From Paenibacillus sp. cl123 (lineage in GTDB: Bacteria; Bacillota; Bacilli; Paenibacillales; NBRC-103111), in NCBI RefSeq assembly GCF_900101595.1, contig NZ_FMYY01000013.1, forward strand, positions 1-51,354: 51,354 bases of DNA, written 5' to 3'. The notes beneath the pieces were generated by a model. It was given only the letters and a program-made list of their open reading frames with translations. It was not told the DNA's origin and searched no databases. The position numbers and the translations under genes were made by a program. Numbering within the stretch: the first letter of the stretch is position 1; each line of letters opens with the position of its first letter. Positions 35,449 to 45,035 of this stretch are shown in pieces.

Positions 35449-37065
35449 TTGAACAAAAAGATGAAACATGCCGGTACAGTCGCACTCACATCTCTGCTCG
35501 CCGTTTCGGTGGCAGCCTGCAGCAGCGACTCGGGCACCAAAACACCTACTCCCAGCGCAGGCGCTGAGACTCAGCCGCCCAAGCTCACCAACTTGACGTA
35601 TTGGGTTAACAACCACGCGGCGGCCGCGGCACAGATGAAAACATATGCCGAGATGGAGATGTACAAAGAACTCGAGAAAATTACCGGCGTCAAAGTGGAA
35701 TTCCAGCATCCTCCGCTTGACGCGCAGCAGCAAAAAGAACAATTAAATCTGATGTTCGCCTCCAGCCAGCTGCCTGATGTGATCGAGACGATCTGGACGA
35801 GCAACTATCCGGGCGGTCCGGAGAAAGCGATCCTGGACGGCAAAATCATCAAGCTGAACGATCTGATCGACAAGCATGCGCCTAACCTGAAGAAGCTGCT
35901 TGAAGAGCATCCGGACTGGAAGAAGCAGATCATGACCGACGAAGGCAGCATCTATTCGTTCCCGTTCCTGCGGGGCGGCGAGAAGGTGCGCGTATTCTTC
36001 GGCCCGGGTATCCGCCAGGACTGGCTCGACAAGCTTAACCTGAAAATGCCGACGACGATCGACGAGTGGTATCAAGTGCTGAAAGCCTTCAAAGAAAAAG
36101 ATCCGAACGGCAACGGCAAGCAAGATGAAATTCCGTTCTACCTCGATAAAGCGATGATCGGCGTGGATGCACCGTTCCTCGGCGCTTGGGGCATCAACTA
36201 CAGCTTCTATCAAGTCGGCGGCAAAGTCAGCTACGGCCCGGTCCAGCCGGAATACAAAGAGTTCCTGGCCACGATGAACAAATGGTACAAGGAAGGTCTG
36301 CTCGACAAAGACTTCGCTGCGCCTAACGACAAGCTGTACGACAACAAAATGACGACCGATCTGCTGGGAGCGTCCGTCTACTACAACGGCGGCGGCATCG
36401 GCAAATACGCCAACCTGATGAAGGACAAGGACCCGAAATTCAAACTGGTGGCGGCGCCCTATCCGGTGCTGAAGGCCGGTGACAAACCGATCTGGGGACA
36501 AAAGGACTTCGCGTCCAACGGCGTTGGCGCGGCGATTACGACGAGCAACAAAAACCCGATCGAAACGGTCAAATGGCTGGATTATGCTTACGGCAAGGAA
36601 GGCGACCTGCTGTTCAACTACGGCAAAGAAGGCGTCAGCTACAAAATGGAAAACGGCCGCGCCGTGTTCCTGGATTCCGTCATGAATCCACCGAGCGGTG
36701 TCAGCCTGCAGCAGTCGTTCGCCAAGCATAACCGTTCGACGTGGAGCGCTCCGTTTGTCATGAGCGACAACTTCCAGATTCAATATCTGGCTCTGCCGAC
36801 CCAGCAGGAAGCGCTTGAAGTGTGGTCGAAGCCGACGGCTGAGCGCAAAATGCCGCTCGTTACGCCGACCAAGGAAGAGTCGAGCAAGTTTGCTTCGCTC
36901 ATGACCGACATCGAGACATACCGCGACGAAATGATGCTGAAGTTCATCATGGGCGCAGAGCCGCTCGAGAACTTCGACAAATACGTGAAGAAGATCCAAA
37001 GCATGGGCATCGACGATGCCGTCAAGATTCAGCAAGCCGCACTGGAGCGCTATAACAAACGTTAA
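35449..37065 (+). CDS. Oligosaccharide-binding lipoprotein (LplA/YtcQ-like)
   Basis: The 538-residue protein has a lipoprotein signal with lipobox VAAC (Cys near residue 24) followed by a Ser/Thr/Pro linker. It then has an extracellular solute-binding fold (LTYWVNNHAAAAAQMKTYAE; ASSQLPDVIETIW; RQDWLDKLNLKMPTTIDEWY). Binding proteins of this size, 500 or more residues, belong to the LplA/YtcQ group that presents plant or glycan oligosaccharides to two permeases. GGGAGG precedes the TTG start. It is the first gene of the transport operon. The ligand is likely an uronic-acid oligosaccharide, judged from the GH88 gene downstream. Confidence 0.88.
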   Translation: MNKKMKHAGTVALTSLLAVSVAACSSDSGTKTPTPSAGAETQPPKLTNLTYWVNNHAAAAAQMKTYAEMEMYKELEKITGVKVEFQHPPLDAQQQKEQLNLMFASSQLPDVIETIWTSNYPGGPEKAILDGKIIKLNDLIDKHAPNLKKLLEEHPDWKKQIMTDEGSIYSFPFLRGGEKVRVFFGPGIRQDWLDKLNLKMPTTIDEWYQVLKAFKEKDPNGNGKQDEIPFYLDKAMIGVDAPFLGAWGINYSFYQVGGKVSYGPVQPEYKEFLATMNKWYKEGLLDKDFAAPNDKLYDNKMTTDLLGASVYYNGGGIGKYANLMKDKDPKFKLVAAPYPVLKAGDKPIWGQKDFASNGVGAAITTSNKNPIETVKWLDYAYGKEGDLLFNYGKEGVSYKMENGRAVFLDSVMNPPSGVSLQQSFAKHNRSTWSAPFVMSDNFQIQYLALPTQQEALEVWSKPTAERKMPLVTPTKEESSKFASLMTDIETYRDEMMLKFIMGAEPLENFDKYVKKIQSMGIDDAVKIQQAALERYNKR

Positions 37066-37148
37066 GCCGTCGAAGACTTCGGACAGGGAGATGGACCGGT
37101 TCATCTCCCTGTTCCTATATCCAGGCAGAGGCAAGGGAGTGATATTCA

Positions 37149-38120
37149 ATGTCCAAAAACAGCTCTACAGCACTTGCTGACGCAACTCCAAAACGCGAAT
37201 ACAAGGATCCAACCGTCATGCAGACGATTCGGGTCGATCTGAAGCGGCATTGGGCCACGTATTTGATGGCGATTCCCGTTATCGCCTATTATCTGATCTT
37301 CCACTACGGCCCGATGTATGGGCTACAGATCGCATTCAAGGATTTCTCCACGGCCAAAGGCATTTGGGGAAGCGCATGGGTCGGTTTCGATCATTTCAAT
37401 AGCTTTTTTAACGGCATTTATTTTTGGCGATTGCTGAAAAATACGATTTTGATCAACCTCTATGAGCTGATCTTCGGCTTCCCGGCGGCGATTATTTTGG
37501 CGCTGCTGCTCAACGAAATCCGTCAGGCGATGTTCAAGCGGCTCGTGCAGACGATCTCGTATTTGCCTCACTTCATCTCGATTGTGGTAGTGGCCGGCAT
37601 GATGGTCGACTTCCTGAGCCGCACCGGTCTGATCAACCAGATTCTCGGCCAATTCGGCGTCGAGCCGATCGATTTCCTGAAGGAAGAAGGCTGGTTCCGG
37701 TTCCTGTTCGTCTCCTCCGGCATCTGGCAGGGCATCGGCTGGGGGTCGATCATTTACCTGGCGGCGATCGCCACCATTGATCCGACCTTGTACGAAGCCG
37801 CCCGCATGGATGGCGCGAACCGCTGGAAGCAGGTGCTGCATGTCACGATCCCGGGCATCATGCCGACGATTGTGATCCTGTTCATCCTGAATATGGGCAA
37901 CATGCTGACTGTGGGCAGCGAAAAGGTGCTGCTGCTGTACAACCCGCTGACTTACGAGACGGCGGACGTGATCTCGACTTATGTATACCGCAAAGGGATT
38001 TTGGAATCCAGCTACAGCTTTACGGCCGCGGTCGGACTGTTTAATTCTATCGTCAGCTTTATCCTGATCGTTGCAGCCAACAGCTTCAGCAAGCGGATCA
38101 GCGAGAACAAGCTGTGGTAA
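37149..38120 (+). CDS. ABC sugar permease (LplB/YteP-like)
   Basis: The 323-residue membrane protein has about six helices and the ABC permease EAA loop (YEAARMDGANRWKQVLHVTI PG). The N-terminal part, IRVDLKRHWATYLMAIPVIA then FHYGPMYGLQIAFKDFS, is typical of LplB. It pairs with the next gene to form the channel. No ATP-binding subunit is encoded here; these systems usually share the MsmX-type ATPase encoded elsewhere, which is known for the Bacillus relatives. Confidence 0.9.
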   Translation: MSKNSSTALADATPKREYKDPTVMQTIRVDLKRHWATYLMAIPVIAYYLIFHYGPMYGLQIAFKDFSTAKGIWGSAWVGFDHFNSFFNGIYFWRLLKNTILINLYELIFGFPAAIILALLLNEIRQAMFKRLVQTISYLPHFISIVVVAGMMVDFLSRTGLINQILGQFGVEPIDFLKEEGWFRFLFVSSGIWQGIGWGSIIYLAAIATIDPTLYEAARMDGANRWKQVLHVTIPGIMPTIVILFILNMGNMLTVGSEKVLLLYNPLTYETADVISTYVYRKGILESSYSFTAAVGLFNSIVSFILIVAANSFSKRISENKLW

Positions 38121-38148
38121 CGGCCAATACGCGAAGGGGGAACCGGAA

Positions 38149-39024
38149 ATGAAGCCAACCTCGGGTGAGCGGGCATTTGGCCTGTTTAACGGCTTTCTGA
38201 TGATCGGGTTATGTATCGTCACTTTATATCCGTTTATTTACGTGCTGTTTGCATCGCTGAGCGACGCGCCGTCGTTCTTGCAGCATCGCGGGATTATGCT
38301 GAAGCCGGTCGGCTTCGATCTGGGCGCATACAAAGCGGTATTCGACAATCCGATGATTACGCAAGGGTATAAAAATACGCTGCTGTACGTCACGCTCGGC
38401 ACAACGATCAACCTGCTGATGACAGCGATCGGCGCCTACGTGCTGTCGCGCAATAAACTGTATTTCCGCAATGCGATGATGTTTTTTATCGTGGTGACGA
38501 TGGTGTTCCACGGCGGTCTGATCCCGACGTTCCTGCTGGTGAACGATCTCGGCATGATGAATACGATCTGGGCGCTGCTGATTCCGGGCGCGATCAATAC
38601 GTATAACCTGATCATCATGCGCACGTCGTTCCAGGGCGTTCCGGTCAGTCTTGAGGAATCGGCCCGCATGGACGGAGCCGGCGACTGGACGATTTTGTTC
38701 CGCATCATTATCCCGCTGTCGATGCCGGTGATCGCCGTTATGATTTTGTGGTATGCGGTCGCGCACTGGAATTCCTACTTCAGCGCGCTCGTGTATCTGC
38801 GCAACCGGGAGGCGTATCCGCTGCAGCTCGTGCTGCGCGAGATTTTGATCGCCAACAGCACGGATTCGATGATGACGGGGGCGGCCAGCGACGACAAGTT
38901 CGCCATCGGCGAGACGATCAAATATGCGACGATTATCGTATCTACGCTGCCGATTATTTGCCTGTATCCATTTTTGCAAAAGTACTTCGTCAAAGGCGTG
39001 CTGATCGGCGCGATCAAGGAATAA
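38149..39024 (+). CDS. ABC sugar permease (LplC/YtcP-like)
   Basis: The 291-residue protein is the second permease: NGFLMIGLCIVTLYPFIYVL, helix-rich body, EAA loop (LEESARMDGAGDWTILFRII), and the ending FLQKYFVKGVLIGAIKE common to YtcP/LplC. ATG 38149 follows a GGGGG block; a longer frame begins inside the previous gene and is not used. Together with the binding lipoprotein and LplB-like permease it makes a carbohydrate uptake CUT1 importer. Confidence 0.9.
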   Translation: MKPTSGERAFGLFNGFLMIGLCIVTLYPFIYVLFASLSDAPSFLQHRGIMLKPVGFDLGAYKAVFDNPMITQGYKNTLLYVTLGTTINLLMTAIGAYVLSRNKLYFRNAMMFFIVVTMVFHGGLIPTFLLVNDLGMMNTIWALLIPGAINTYNLIIMRTSFQGVPVSLEESARMDGAGDWTILFRIIIPLSMPVIAVMILWYAVAHWNSYFSALVYLRNREAYPLQLVLREILIANSTDSMMTGAASDDKFAIGETIKYATIIVSTLPIICLYPFLQKYFVKGVLIGAIKE

Positions 39025-39075
39025 TGGCGTAAGACGGCGGCAGCCGCCTGATACGGATGGGGGAGAGAACGCAGC

Positions 39076-40263
39076 ATGAAGCAAGTAAGAGACGAAGGCC
39101 ACCGGTTCGGCGGCAAATATGCGCAAGCGCCGGAGCTGTCCGCGCCGTGGCTCGAGGAAGCGGTGCAATTCGTGCTGAAGCAGATTGACCGCAACCTGCA
39201 GGCGTATGCGCACCGGTTTCCTTCGCCGTCGAGCAAGGGCAACGTCTACGAGAGCTGGGACAACGTCGAGTGGACGCCGGGCTTCTGGACCGGCATGCTC
39301 TGGCTGGCTTATGAACTGACGGGCGAAGCCAAATACCGGGAGACGGCGGAAGGCCAGCTGGAAAGCTATCAGACGCGTCTGCAGGAGAGGAAGCATACGG
39401 CTACCCATGATCTCGGTTTTCTGTATACGCTCTCTTGCGTGTCGGCGTACAAGCTGACCGGCAGCGAGACAGCCAAGCGGACGGCGCTGCTGGCGGCCGA
39501 TCTGCTGATGGAACGGTATTTCGAGCAGGCGGGCATTATTCAGGCTTGGGGCAATCTGGACGATCCGAAGCAGCGCGGCCGCATGATTATCGACTGCTGC
39601 ATGAATTTGCCGCTGCTGTACTGGGCTGGCGAGATGACAGGCGATCGCCGCTATGCGCGGGCGGCGGACAGCCATGTCCGCCAGGCGGCCGCTTATCTGG
39701 TCAGGGAGGACGCTTCGACGTACCATACGTTCTATATGGATGTGGAGACAGGCGAGCCGCGTTACGGCAAGACGCAGCAAGGCTACTCCGACGATTCGTG
39801 CTGGTCGCGCGGGCAGGCTTGGGCGATCTACGGGTTTGCGCTGGGCCACCGTTATACAGGGGATGACCGGCTGCTGGATATCGGGCAGAAGGTGACCCAT
39901 TACTTCCTCAACCGGCTGCCGAAGGACGATGTCTGTTACTGGGACTTGATCTTCACCGAAGGCAGCGAAGAGCGGGACAGCTCGGCTGCGGCGATTGCGG
40001 CGAGCGGCATGCTGGAGCTGGCGGGGCGTCTGCCCGAGGGCGATGCGAACAAGCGGCTGTATGAGCATGCTGCGCTGCATATCCTGCGGTCGCTGGCCGA
40101 ACGCTACACGGCCGCTGCCGATCCAAGCTCCAATGGGGTGCTGCTGCATGCGGTGTACGGCAAGCCGCTGGGGCATGGCGTCGACGAATGCTGCATCTGG
40201 GGCGATTACTATTACTTCGAGACGCTTGTCCGGTCGATCAAGGACTGGAAGACGTACTGGTGA
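39076..40263 (+). CDS. GH88 unsaturated glucuronyl hydrolase
   Basis: The 395-residue protein matches the UGL family. It has Asp112 in HDLGF and Asp173 in IIDCCMNLPLLYW, the two conserved carboxylates (the second acts as acid/base), and SDDSCWSRGQAWAIYGF. UGL hydrates the 4,5-double bond of unsaturated glucuronic acid at the end of disaccharides made by polysaccharide lyases acting on glycosaminoglycans or similar polymers. It is cytoplasmic. GGGAGAG precedes the ATG. It differs from the GH105 enzyme near the window start, so two classes of unsaturated uronide are handled in this window. Confidence 0.88.
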   Translation: MKQVRDEGHRFGGKYAQAPELSAPWLEEAVQFVLKQIDRNLQAYAHRFPSPSSKGNVYESWDNVEWTPGFWTGMLWLAYELTGEAKYRETAEGQLESYQTRLQERKHTATHDLGFLYTLSCVSAYKLTGSETAKRTALLAADLLMERYFEQAGIIQAWGNLDDPKQRGRMIIDCCMNLPLLYWAGEMTGDRRYARAADSHVRQAAAYLVREDASTYHTFYMDVETGEPRYGKTQQGYSDDSCWSRGQAWAIYGFALGHRYTGDDRLLDIGQKVTHYFLNRLPKDDVCYWDLIFTEGSEERDSSAAAIAASGMLELAGRLPEGDANKRLYEHAALHILRSLAERYTAAADPSSNGVLLHAVYGKPLGHGVDECCIWGDYYYFETLVRSIKDWKTYW

Positions 40264-40288
40264 GGCGGAAGCGGGAGGAGAGAGACAG

Positions 40289-41542
40289 ATGAAGCAGCTA
40301 ACTGCAATTATGATCGGCGCGGGAGCACGGGGTTCGGCCTATGCGCAGTATGCGCTCGATTATCCGCATGAGCTGAAGTTTGTAGCGGTAGCGGAGGCGA
40401 ATCCCGAGCGGCTGGCGAAGTTTGCGGGGCGGCACGGGATTGCGGAGGAACGCTGCTACACGAGCTGGGAGCAGCTATTGGCCGCGGGACCCTTGGCGGA
40501 TATCGCGGTGATCGCGACGCAGGACCGGATGCATACGGAGCCGACGGTGCGGGCGCTGCGGCAATCGTACCATGTGCTGCTGGAGAAGCCGATGTCGCCG
40601 GAGCCTCAGGAGTGTGTGCAGATGGAGCTGGCGGCCAAGGAGAACGACCGGCTGCTGACGATCTGCCACGTGCTGCGCTATACGCCGTTCTGGTCGGCGA
40701 TCAAACGCCTGCTGTCCGAGGGGCGAATCGGCGAGGTGGCTTCGATTCAGTTAAACGAAAATGTCGGCTACTGGCATATGGCGCACAGCTTTGTCCGAGG
40801 CAACTGGAGCAATTCGGATCAGTCCAGCCCGATGATTTTGGCCAAATCCTGTCATGATATGGATGTGCTGAGCTGGCTGATGGATCAGCCGTGCCGGCGC
40901 ATCAGCTCGTTTGGCTCGCTGATGCATTTTCACGAGGGGAACGCTCCGGCCGGTTCGGGGGACCGTTGTCTGAGCTGCGAGGTGGAGCCGACCTGTCCGT
41001 ATTCGGCGCCGCGCTTCTATCTCGGCGAAGGCATGTCATGGGCGCGGCACTTTACAGAGGGACTGACGCGGGACAGCATTGTGCAAGGGCTGCAGGAGAC
41101 AAACTACGGCCGCTGTGTTTACAGAAGCGACAATAATGTCGTGGATCATCAAGTCGTCAATATGGAATTCGCCAGCGGCGCTACGGCGATGTTCAGCATG
41201 TGCGGCTTTACCCGGGACCAGGAGCGCCGCATTCAGATTATGGGCACGCGGGGCGAGCTGCGCGGCGAAGGCAGCCGCATTACGGTGATGGATTTTCTAA
41301 CCCATGAACATACGGTGATCGATATTCCCGAGCAGGCCTCCGGCCATGGCGGCGGAGACAGCGGCATCGTGCGCAGCTTCCTGCGGGAGGTGCGCGCATA
41401 CGGCAGCGGCGCGGAGAGCTTAACCTCGGCGTCGGCGTCGGTGCGCAGTCATCTGATGGCGTTTGCCGCCGAGAGGTCGCGTCTGGCTCACGGGCAATCG
41501 ATCGACCTGGACGAATATTACCGGGAATTGACCGGCAGATAG
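40289..41542 (+). CDS. Gfo/Idh/MocA oxidoreductase (YteT-like position)
   Basis: The 417-residue protein opens with the Rossmann motif IMIGAGARGSAYAQYALDYP, has LLEKPMSPEPQE near residue 99 and SCHDMDVLSWLMDQP in the substrate domain. An insert RCLSCEVEPTCPYSAP near residues 225-240 holds three cysteines spaced C-x2-C-x5-C. This is seen in a long subclass of Gfo/Idh enzymes; a metal role is only a guess. GGGAGGAG precedes ATG 40289. Its place after the uronyl hydrolase equals that of yteT in the Bacillus rhamnogalacturonan operon. It probably oxidises or reduces a released sugar. Confidence 0.85.
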   Translation: MKQLTAIMIGAGARGSAYAQYALDYPHELKFVAVAEANPERLAKFAGRHGIAEERCYTSWEQLLAAGPLADIAVIATQDRMHTEPTVRALRQSYHVLLEKPMSPEPQECVQMELAAKENDRLLTICHVLRYTPFWSAIKRLLSEGRIGEVASIQLNENVGYWHMAHSFVRGNWSNSDQSSPMILAKSCHDMDVLSWLMDQPCRRISSFGSLMHFHEGNAPAGSGDRCLSCEVEPTCPYSAPRFYLGEGMSWARHFTEGLTRDSIVQGLQETNYGRCVYRSDNNVVDHQVVNMEFASGATAMFSMCGFTRDQERRIQIMGTRGELRGEGSRITVMDFLTHEHTVIDIPEQASGHGGGDSGIVRSFLREVRAYGSGAESLTSASASVRSHLMAFAAERSRLAHGQSIDLDEYYRELTGR

Positions 41543-41554
41543 AGGGGGAGCGAC

Positions 41555-44500
41555 ATGCGGAAGATGCATACCGTCACCTACACCAACGCACAGAGCGGCT
41601 GGAACGAAGCGCTGCCGCTCGGCAACGGGCAGTTCGGCGGCATGGTTTACGGCGAGGACGGCCGGCTGACGATCGCGATGAATCACTACGAGGTGTATTA
41701 TCGCAAGCTGCACCGTTACAGCCAGACGTACAGGGACGGGGACGGCTGCGACTTTACCCGCATGTACGGATATACGTTCGAGGAGCTGAAGCGCCGGGCT
41801 GCGGAGATGTACCGCGACCCGGCGCAAGGTCCGTTTTATCTGTACGGCGATGCGCTGAATCCGGACAATATGTACCGGCACTACGGCAAGCCGTCCGGGG
41901 GCGTCTCGCATTATCCGACGGGCGAGCTTCGGCTGGAAGTGGACGGAACTCTTATGGGCGAAGGCCCGCATATGGTGAAGACGGACGTTGAGGCGGGTGA
42001 AGGCCCGCATAAGGTGAAGCCGGGCATTGAGACGGGTGAAGGAACCTACTCACTGCAGCTGATTGTGGAGACGGCGACCGTCGCCTTGCGGGCCGAGCGG
42101 GACGGCCGACGTCTGGAAGCGGACACCCGCATCGATAACGAGGAAGATGTGCTGATCACGGAGGTGCGCCAGTCGCAGCCGGGTTTGCTGCCTGCCGTCT
42201 CGCTTGTTGTGCCGCAGGAGCGGTATGTCGGCATGGACGTGCGCTACGAGCGGCTGGACGACGCGACTTTTTATTATCGGGGTTCGTTTTATGCCGATGG
42301 CGAGGACAAATCGCGTTATGAGCCGTTTTCGTTTGTTGTGATGCTGCGGCTGTGCGGGGCTGCGGGGGATGTCGAGCCTGCCGATGCCGGCGGCGGATTG
42401 CGCATTCGGCTGCGTGATGCAGGACGGAGGCTGACGCTGCTTACGACGGTGGTGACCGAGGAGGAGACGACGGAGCTTGTCGAGCAGGCGCGGCTCCGGC
42501 TGGATGCTTATGCCGCGCAGGCCGATCAGCGCCGCGAGCGCCACCGGGAGAGCTGGCGGCAGTTCTGGAGCCGCTCGTCGGTGACGCTGCCGGACAAGCT
42601 GCTGGAGGATCTGTGGTATGTGAACTTGTACGCGATCGCTTGCAGCAGCGGCAAGGGCGGGCGCATGTATGCGCAGGCTTGCGGGCTGAACGGCTTGTGG
42701 GACATCAAGAAGCCTACCAAGTGGGGCAGCATGTGGTACTGGGATGTCAATATTCAGGCGGCGTTTTGGCCGCTGTATACGGCCAACAAGCTGGAGCTGG
42801 CCGAGGCGTTTAACGACGGCTTGCTGTCATACGCCGATGAGGCGGAGCGGATGGCCAGTCAATTTTACGGCTTGCCCGGCGTTGCCGCCGACTACCCGCA
42901 TGCGTTGTATCTCAGCATCTGGCCGTGGTGCGCGCAGTTTTTGTGGGACTATTACCGCTACAGCATGGACCTGGACTTTTTACGGGAGCGGGCTTATCCG
43001 CTGTTCCGCCGGATCATTCGTTTTTTTGAGGGTTATCTGCAGGAAGATCCGAAGCAGCCGGGGCACCTGCATGTGTTTCCCGACATTTCGCCGGAGCAGG
43101 GACCGCTGACTCGCAATTCGGTATGCACGCTCGCTTCGGTGCGGTATTTGCTGCGGCTGTCGGTGGAAGCCAATATGGTGCTCGGCGAGTCGGAGGCCGA
43201 CCGGGCCAAGTGGAGCGAGATGGCGGAGCGCCTGGCTCCTTATCCGGCGGCAGTGTCCGGCCGCTATGGCGACGTCTGGCTCGACTCCGAATGGGCGCCG
43301 CCGGACTTGCATCTGCGCCATCCGTCGCTGCTGATGCCGATTTATCCCGCCGGCGAGGTTGATCGGCACAGCGCCGCGGCTTTGCGGCAGCGGGCGGAGA
43401 ACACGCTGCGTTATGCCGAGCATCAACTGGAGTACGGCGTATTCCAGTTTGGCTGGCTGTCCTGCGCCGCCTCCCGGCTGGGCCGGGGCAATCAGGCGCT
43501 GCGGCTGCTGTATGAGCAGGGAATCGACTTGTCGCTGCGCTGCAACGGGATGTTCTCGGAGGAGACGGAGCGCTGGATGAACTATTGCAACATCACCAAC
43601 GAGCCGCTGTACCATCCGTTTATGATGGAAGGCTCTGGCGAACTCGTAGCCGCGGTCAACGAGATGCTGCTGCAGAGCTATAGCGGCATCATCGAGGTGT
43701 TCCCGGCTGTGCCTGGGGGAGAGAGCGAACCGGAGCGGCTGCACGGCATATACGAGCATGAATCAGGCCGGGCGGCTAGTACTTATGCGGCCTGGGACGA
43801 CTGCCGCTTTGACGGTTTGCTGGCGGTCGGCGCGTTCGAGGTCAGCGCGGAACGGCGAGGCGGCAGTGCGAGCTGGGTGCGGATTCACAGCCGGGCCGGC
43901 GGGAAGATTGTTTTGCGCAATCCGTATGGGGACGGGCAGCGAATATGCGTATCGCGTCTGGACAACGGCGGGGAGTCGGCGGAGCAGCCGTATGAGGTGA
44001 CGGACGACGGATTGATTACGTTCCGCACGGCAGTTGGCGGCAAGTATGAGGTATGTGCGGAGCCGGCGGCGCAGGCCGGGGAGCCGGCATACGTAGGGAC
44101 GGCTGGGCATGCGGATGAGCTGGGGGTCGTGAATGCAGATGCATATGCGCTGGAAGTTGGGCTGACGGCTGCATGTGGAGATGGACTGACGGTTGAGCAT
44201 GCGGATGGGTTGAGGGCTGAGCATGCGGATGGACTGACGGCTGGGCATGCGGATGAGCTGAGGGTCGTGAGTGCAGATGAACCGGCTGGGGCGATGAGCC
44301 GTGTGCAGACGGAACAACCCGGCGCGCCTCGCATCCACTATGCTCATACCGGGCGGCGCGTGTTCCTCGGCAAAGACAGCGACACGGACGGCAGCCGTCT
44401 GCTCGATCATTTTACATTTGATTATTATGCCGGCAATCATCGCGAATCTAGGCTGGCCGCTTATCGCCTGGACTTTGGCGTCGGTCGGGAGCTGCCGGGC

Positions 44501-44965
44501 AAGGAATATGCGCAGGCGCTGCCCCGGCAAATACATGCCAGCGGCGTACTCGGCCAGACGTTCCGCCAAATATCGCCGGACATGCGGTTTTCGGCACGGT
44601 CGGGGATCGGCTGGGAGAGCGTCTCCGGGTTATCGGCCGAGGACCGGGGGCGGCCCGATGAACTGCGGCGAGACTTCATTGGCGGCGTAGACGAAGCGAC
44701 GTTCCGGCTGGAGCTGCCCAAGGGCCGCTATGATCTGCTGTTTGTTACGGGCGATGCCGCCGAGCCGTCCTATACGGAAATTGAAGTGGCCGGGCAGACG
44801 ATTTGGAGGCCGGAGCGGATTTTGCGGGCGGGCGAATTTGCCACGGACATCCTGCCGGTCGCCCAGCGGCGGGACGGCTATGCGGATATTCGGCTGCGCA
44901 CGCGCGAAGGCTCGCAGTGGCGGATCAACGTGATCGTTGTCAATAAAAACTATCCGTATTTATAG
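41555..44965 (+). CDS. GH95-like glycosidase with repeat linker and C-terminal carbohydrate-binding domain
   Basis: The 1136-residue protein has three parts. Residues 1-840 resemble GH95: NEALPLGNGQFGGMVYG at the start, then YAQACGLNGLWDIKKPTKWG and MWYWDVNIQAAFWPLYTANK in the (alpha/alpha)6 barrel, and CNITNEPLYHPFMMEGSGEL. GH95 members remove alpha-L-fucose or alpha-L-galactose. The normal NIN motif reads DVN here, so activity may differ. Residues about 845-920 are an acidic repeat linker. Residues about 930-1136 form a beta-sandwich (DELRRDFIGGVDEATFRLEL, GRYDLLFVTGD) like the domain beside rhamnogalacturonan acetylesterases. No signal peptide is visible. It ends the oligosaccharide operon. 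Confidence 0.72.
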   Translation: MRKMHTVTYTNAQSGWNEALPLGNGQFGGMVYGEDGRLTIAMNHYEVYYRKLHRYSQTYRDGDGCDFTRMYGYTFEELKRRAAEMYRDPAQGPFYLYGDALNPDNMYRHYGKPSGGVSHYPTGELRLEVDGTLMGEGPHMVKTDVEAGEGPHKVKPGIETGEGTYSLQLIVETATVALRAERDGRRLEADTRIDNEEDVLITEVRQSQPGLLPAVSLVVPQERYVGMDVRYERLDDATFYYRGSFYADGEDKSRYEPFSFVVMLRLCGAAGDVEPADAGGGLRIRLRDAGRRLTLLTTVVTEEETTELVEQARLRLDAYAAQADQRRERHRESWRQFWSRSSVTLPDKLLEDLWYVNLYAIACSSGKGGRMYAQACGLNGLWDIKKPTKWGSMWYWDVNIQAAFWPLYTANKLELAEAFNDGLLSYADEAERMASQFYGLPGVAADYPHALYLSIWPWCAQFLWDYYRYSMDLDFLRERAYPLFRRIIRFFEGYLQEDPKQPGHLHVFPDISPEQGPLTRNSVCTLASVRYLLRLSVEANMVLGESEADRAKWSEMAERLAPYPAAVSGRYGDVWLDSEWAPPDLHLRHPSLLMPIYPAGEVDRHSAAALRQRAENTLRYAEHQLEYGVFQFGWLSCAASRLGRGNQALRLLYEQGIDLSLRCNGMFSEETERWMNYCNITNEPLYHPFMMEGSGELVAAVNEMLLQSYSGIIEVFPAVPGGESEPERLHGIYEHESGRAASTYAAWDDCRFDGLLAVGAFEVSAERRGGSASWVRIHSRAGGKIVLRNPYGDGQRICVSRLDNGGESAEQPYEVTDDGLITFRTAVGGKYEVCAEPAAQAGEPAYVGTAGHADELGVVNADAYALEVGLTAACGDGLTVEHADGLRAEHADGLTAGHADELRVVSADEPAGAMSRVQTEQPGAPRIHYAHTGRRVFLGKDSDTDGSRLLDHFTFDYYAGNHRESRLAAYRLDFGVGRELPGKEYAQALPRQIHASGVLGQTFRQISPDMRFSARSGIGWESVSGLSAEDRGRPDELRRDFIGGVDEATFRLELPKGRYDLLFVTGDAAEPSYTEIEVAGQTIWRPERILRAGEFATDILPVAQRRDGYADIRLRTREGSQWRINVIVVNKNYPYL
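41956..42046 (+). repeat. 39-bp in-frame repeat in the GH95-like gene
   Basis: GEGPHMVKTDVEA and GEGPHKVKPGIET are two 13-residue copies, and a third begins as GEGTYS. The DNA period is 39 bases from 41956 to 41995. The inserted repeat lies in the N-terminal beta domain. Confidence 0.75.
44161..44280 (+). repeat. 24-bp in-frame repeats coding an octapeptide linker
   Basis: Five 24-bp units encode L-[TR]-x-x-H-A-D-[GE]-like octapeptides (for example LTVEHADG, LRAEHADG, LTAGHADE). A related stretch at 44102-44140 extends the array. The period keeps the frame open. Confidence 0.8.
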
Positions 44966-45035
44966 TAATCAATGGCTGCTCCGCGCGGCAAGTGTGCGAG
45001 GATGGAGACAGCTATAAAAGAAGAGCGGCGCACGA

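Noticed and set aside
38224..40176. Long minus-strand open frame opposite permease and GH88 genes
   Set aside because: Arg/His/Gln-rich shadow of two well-recognised plus-strand genes.
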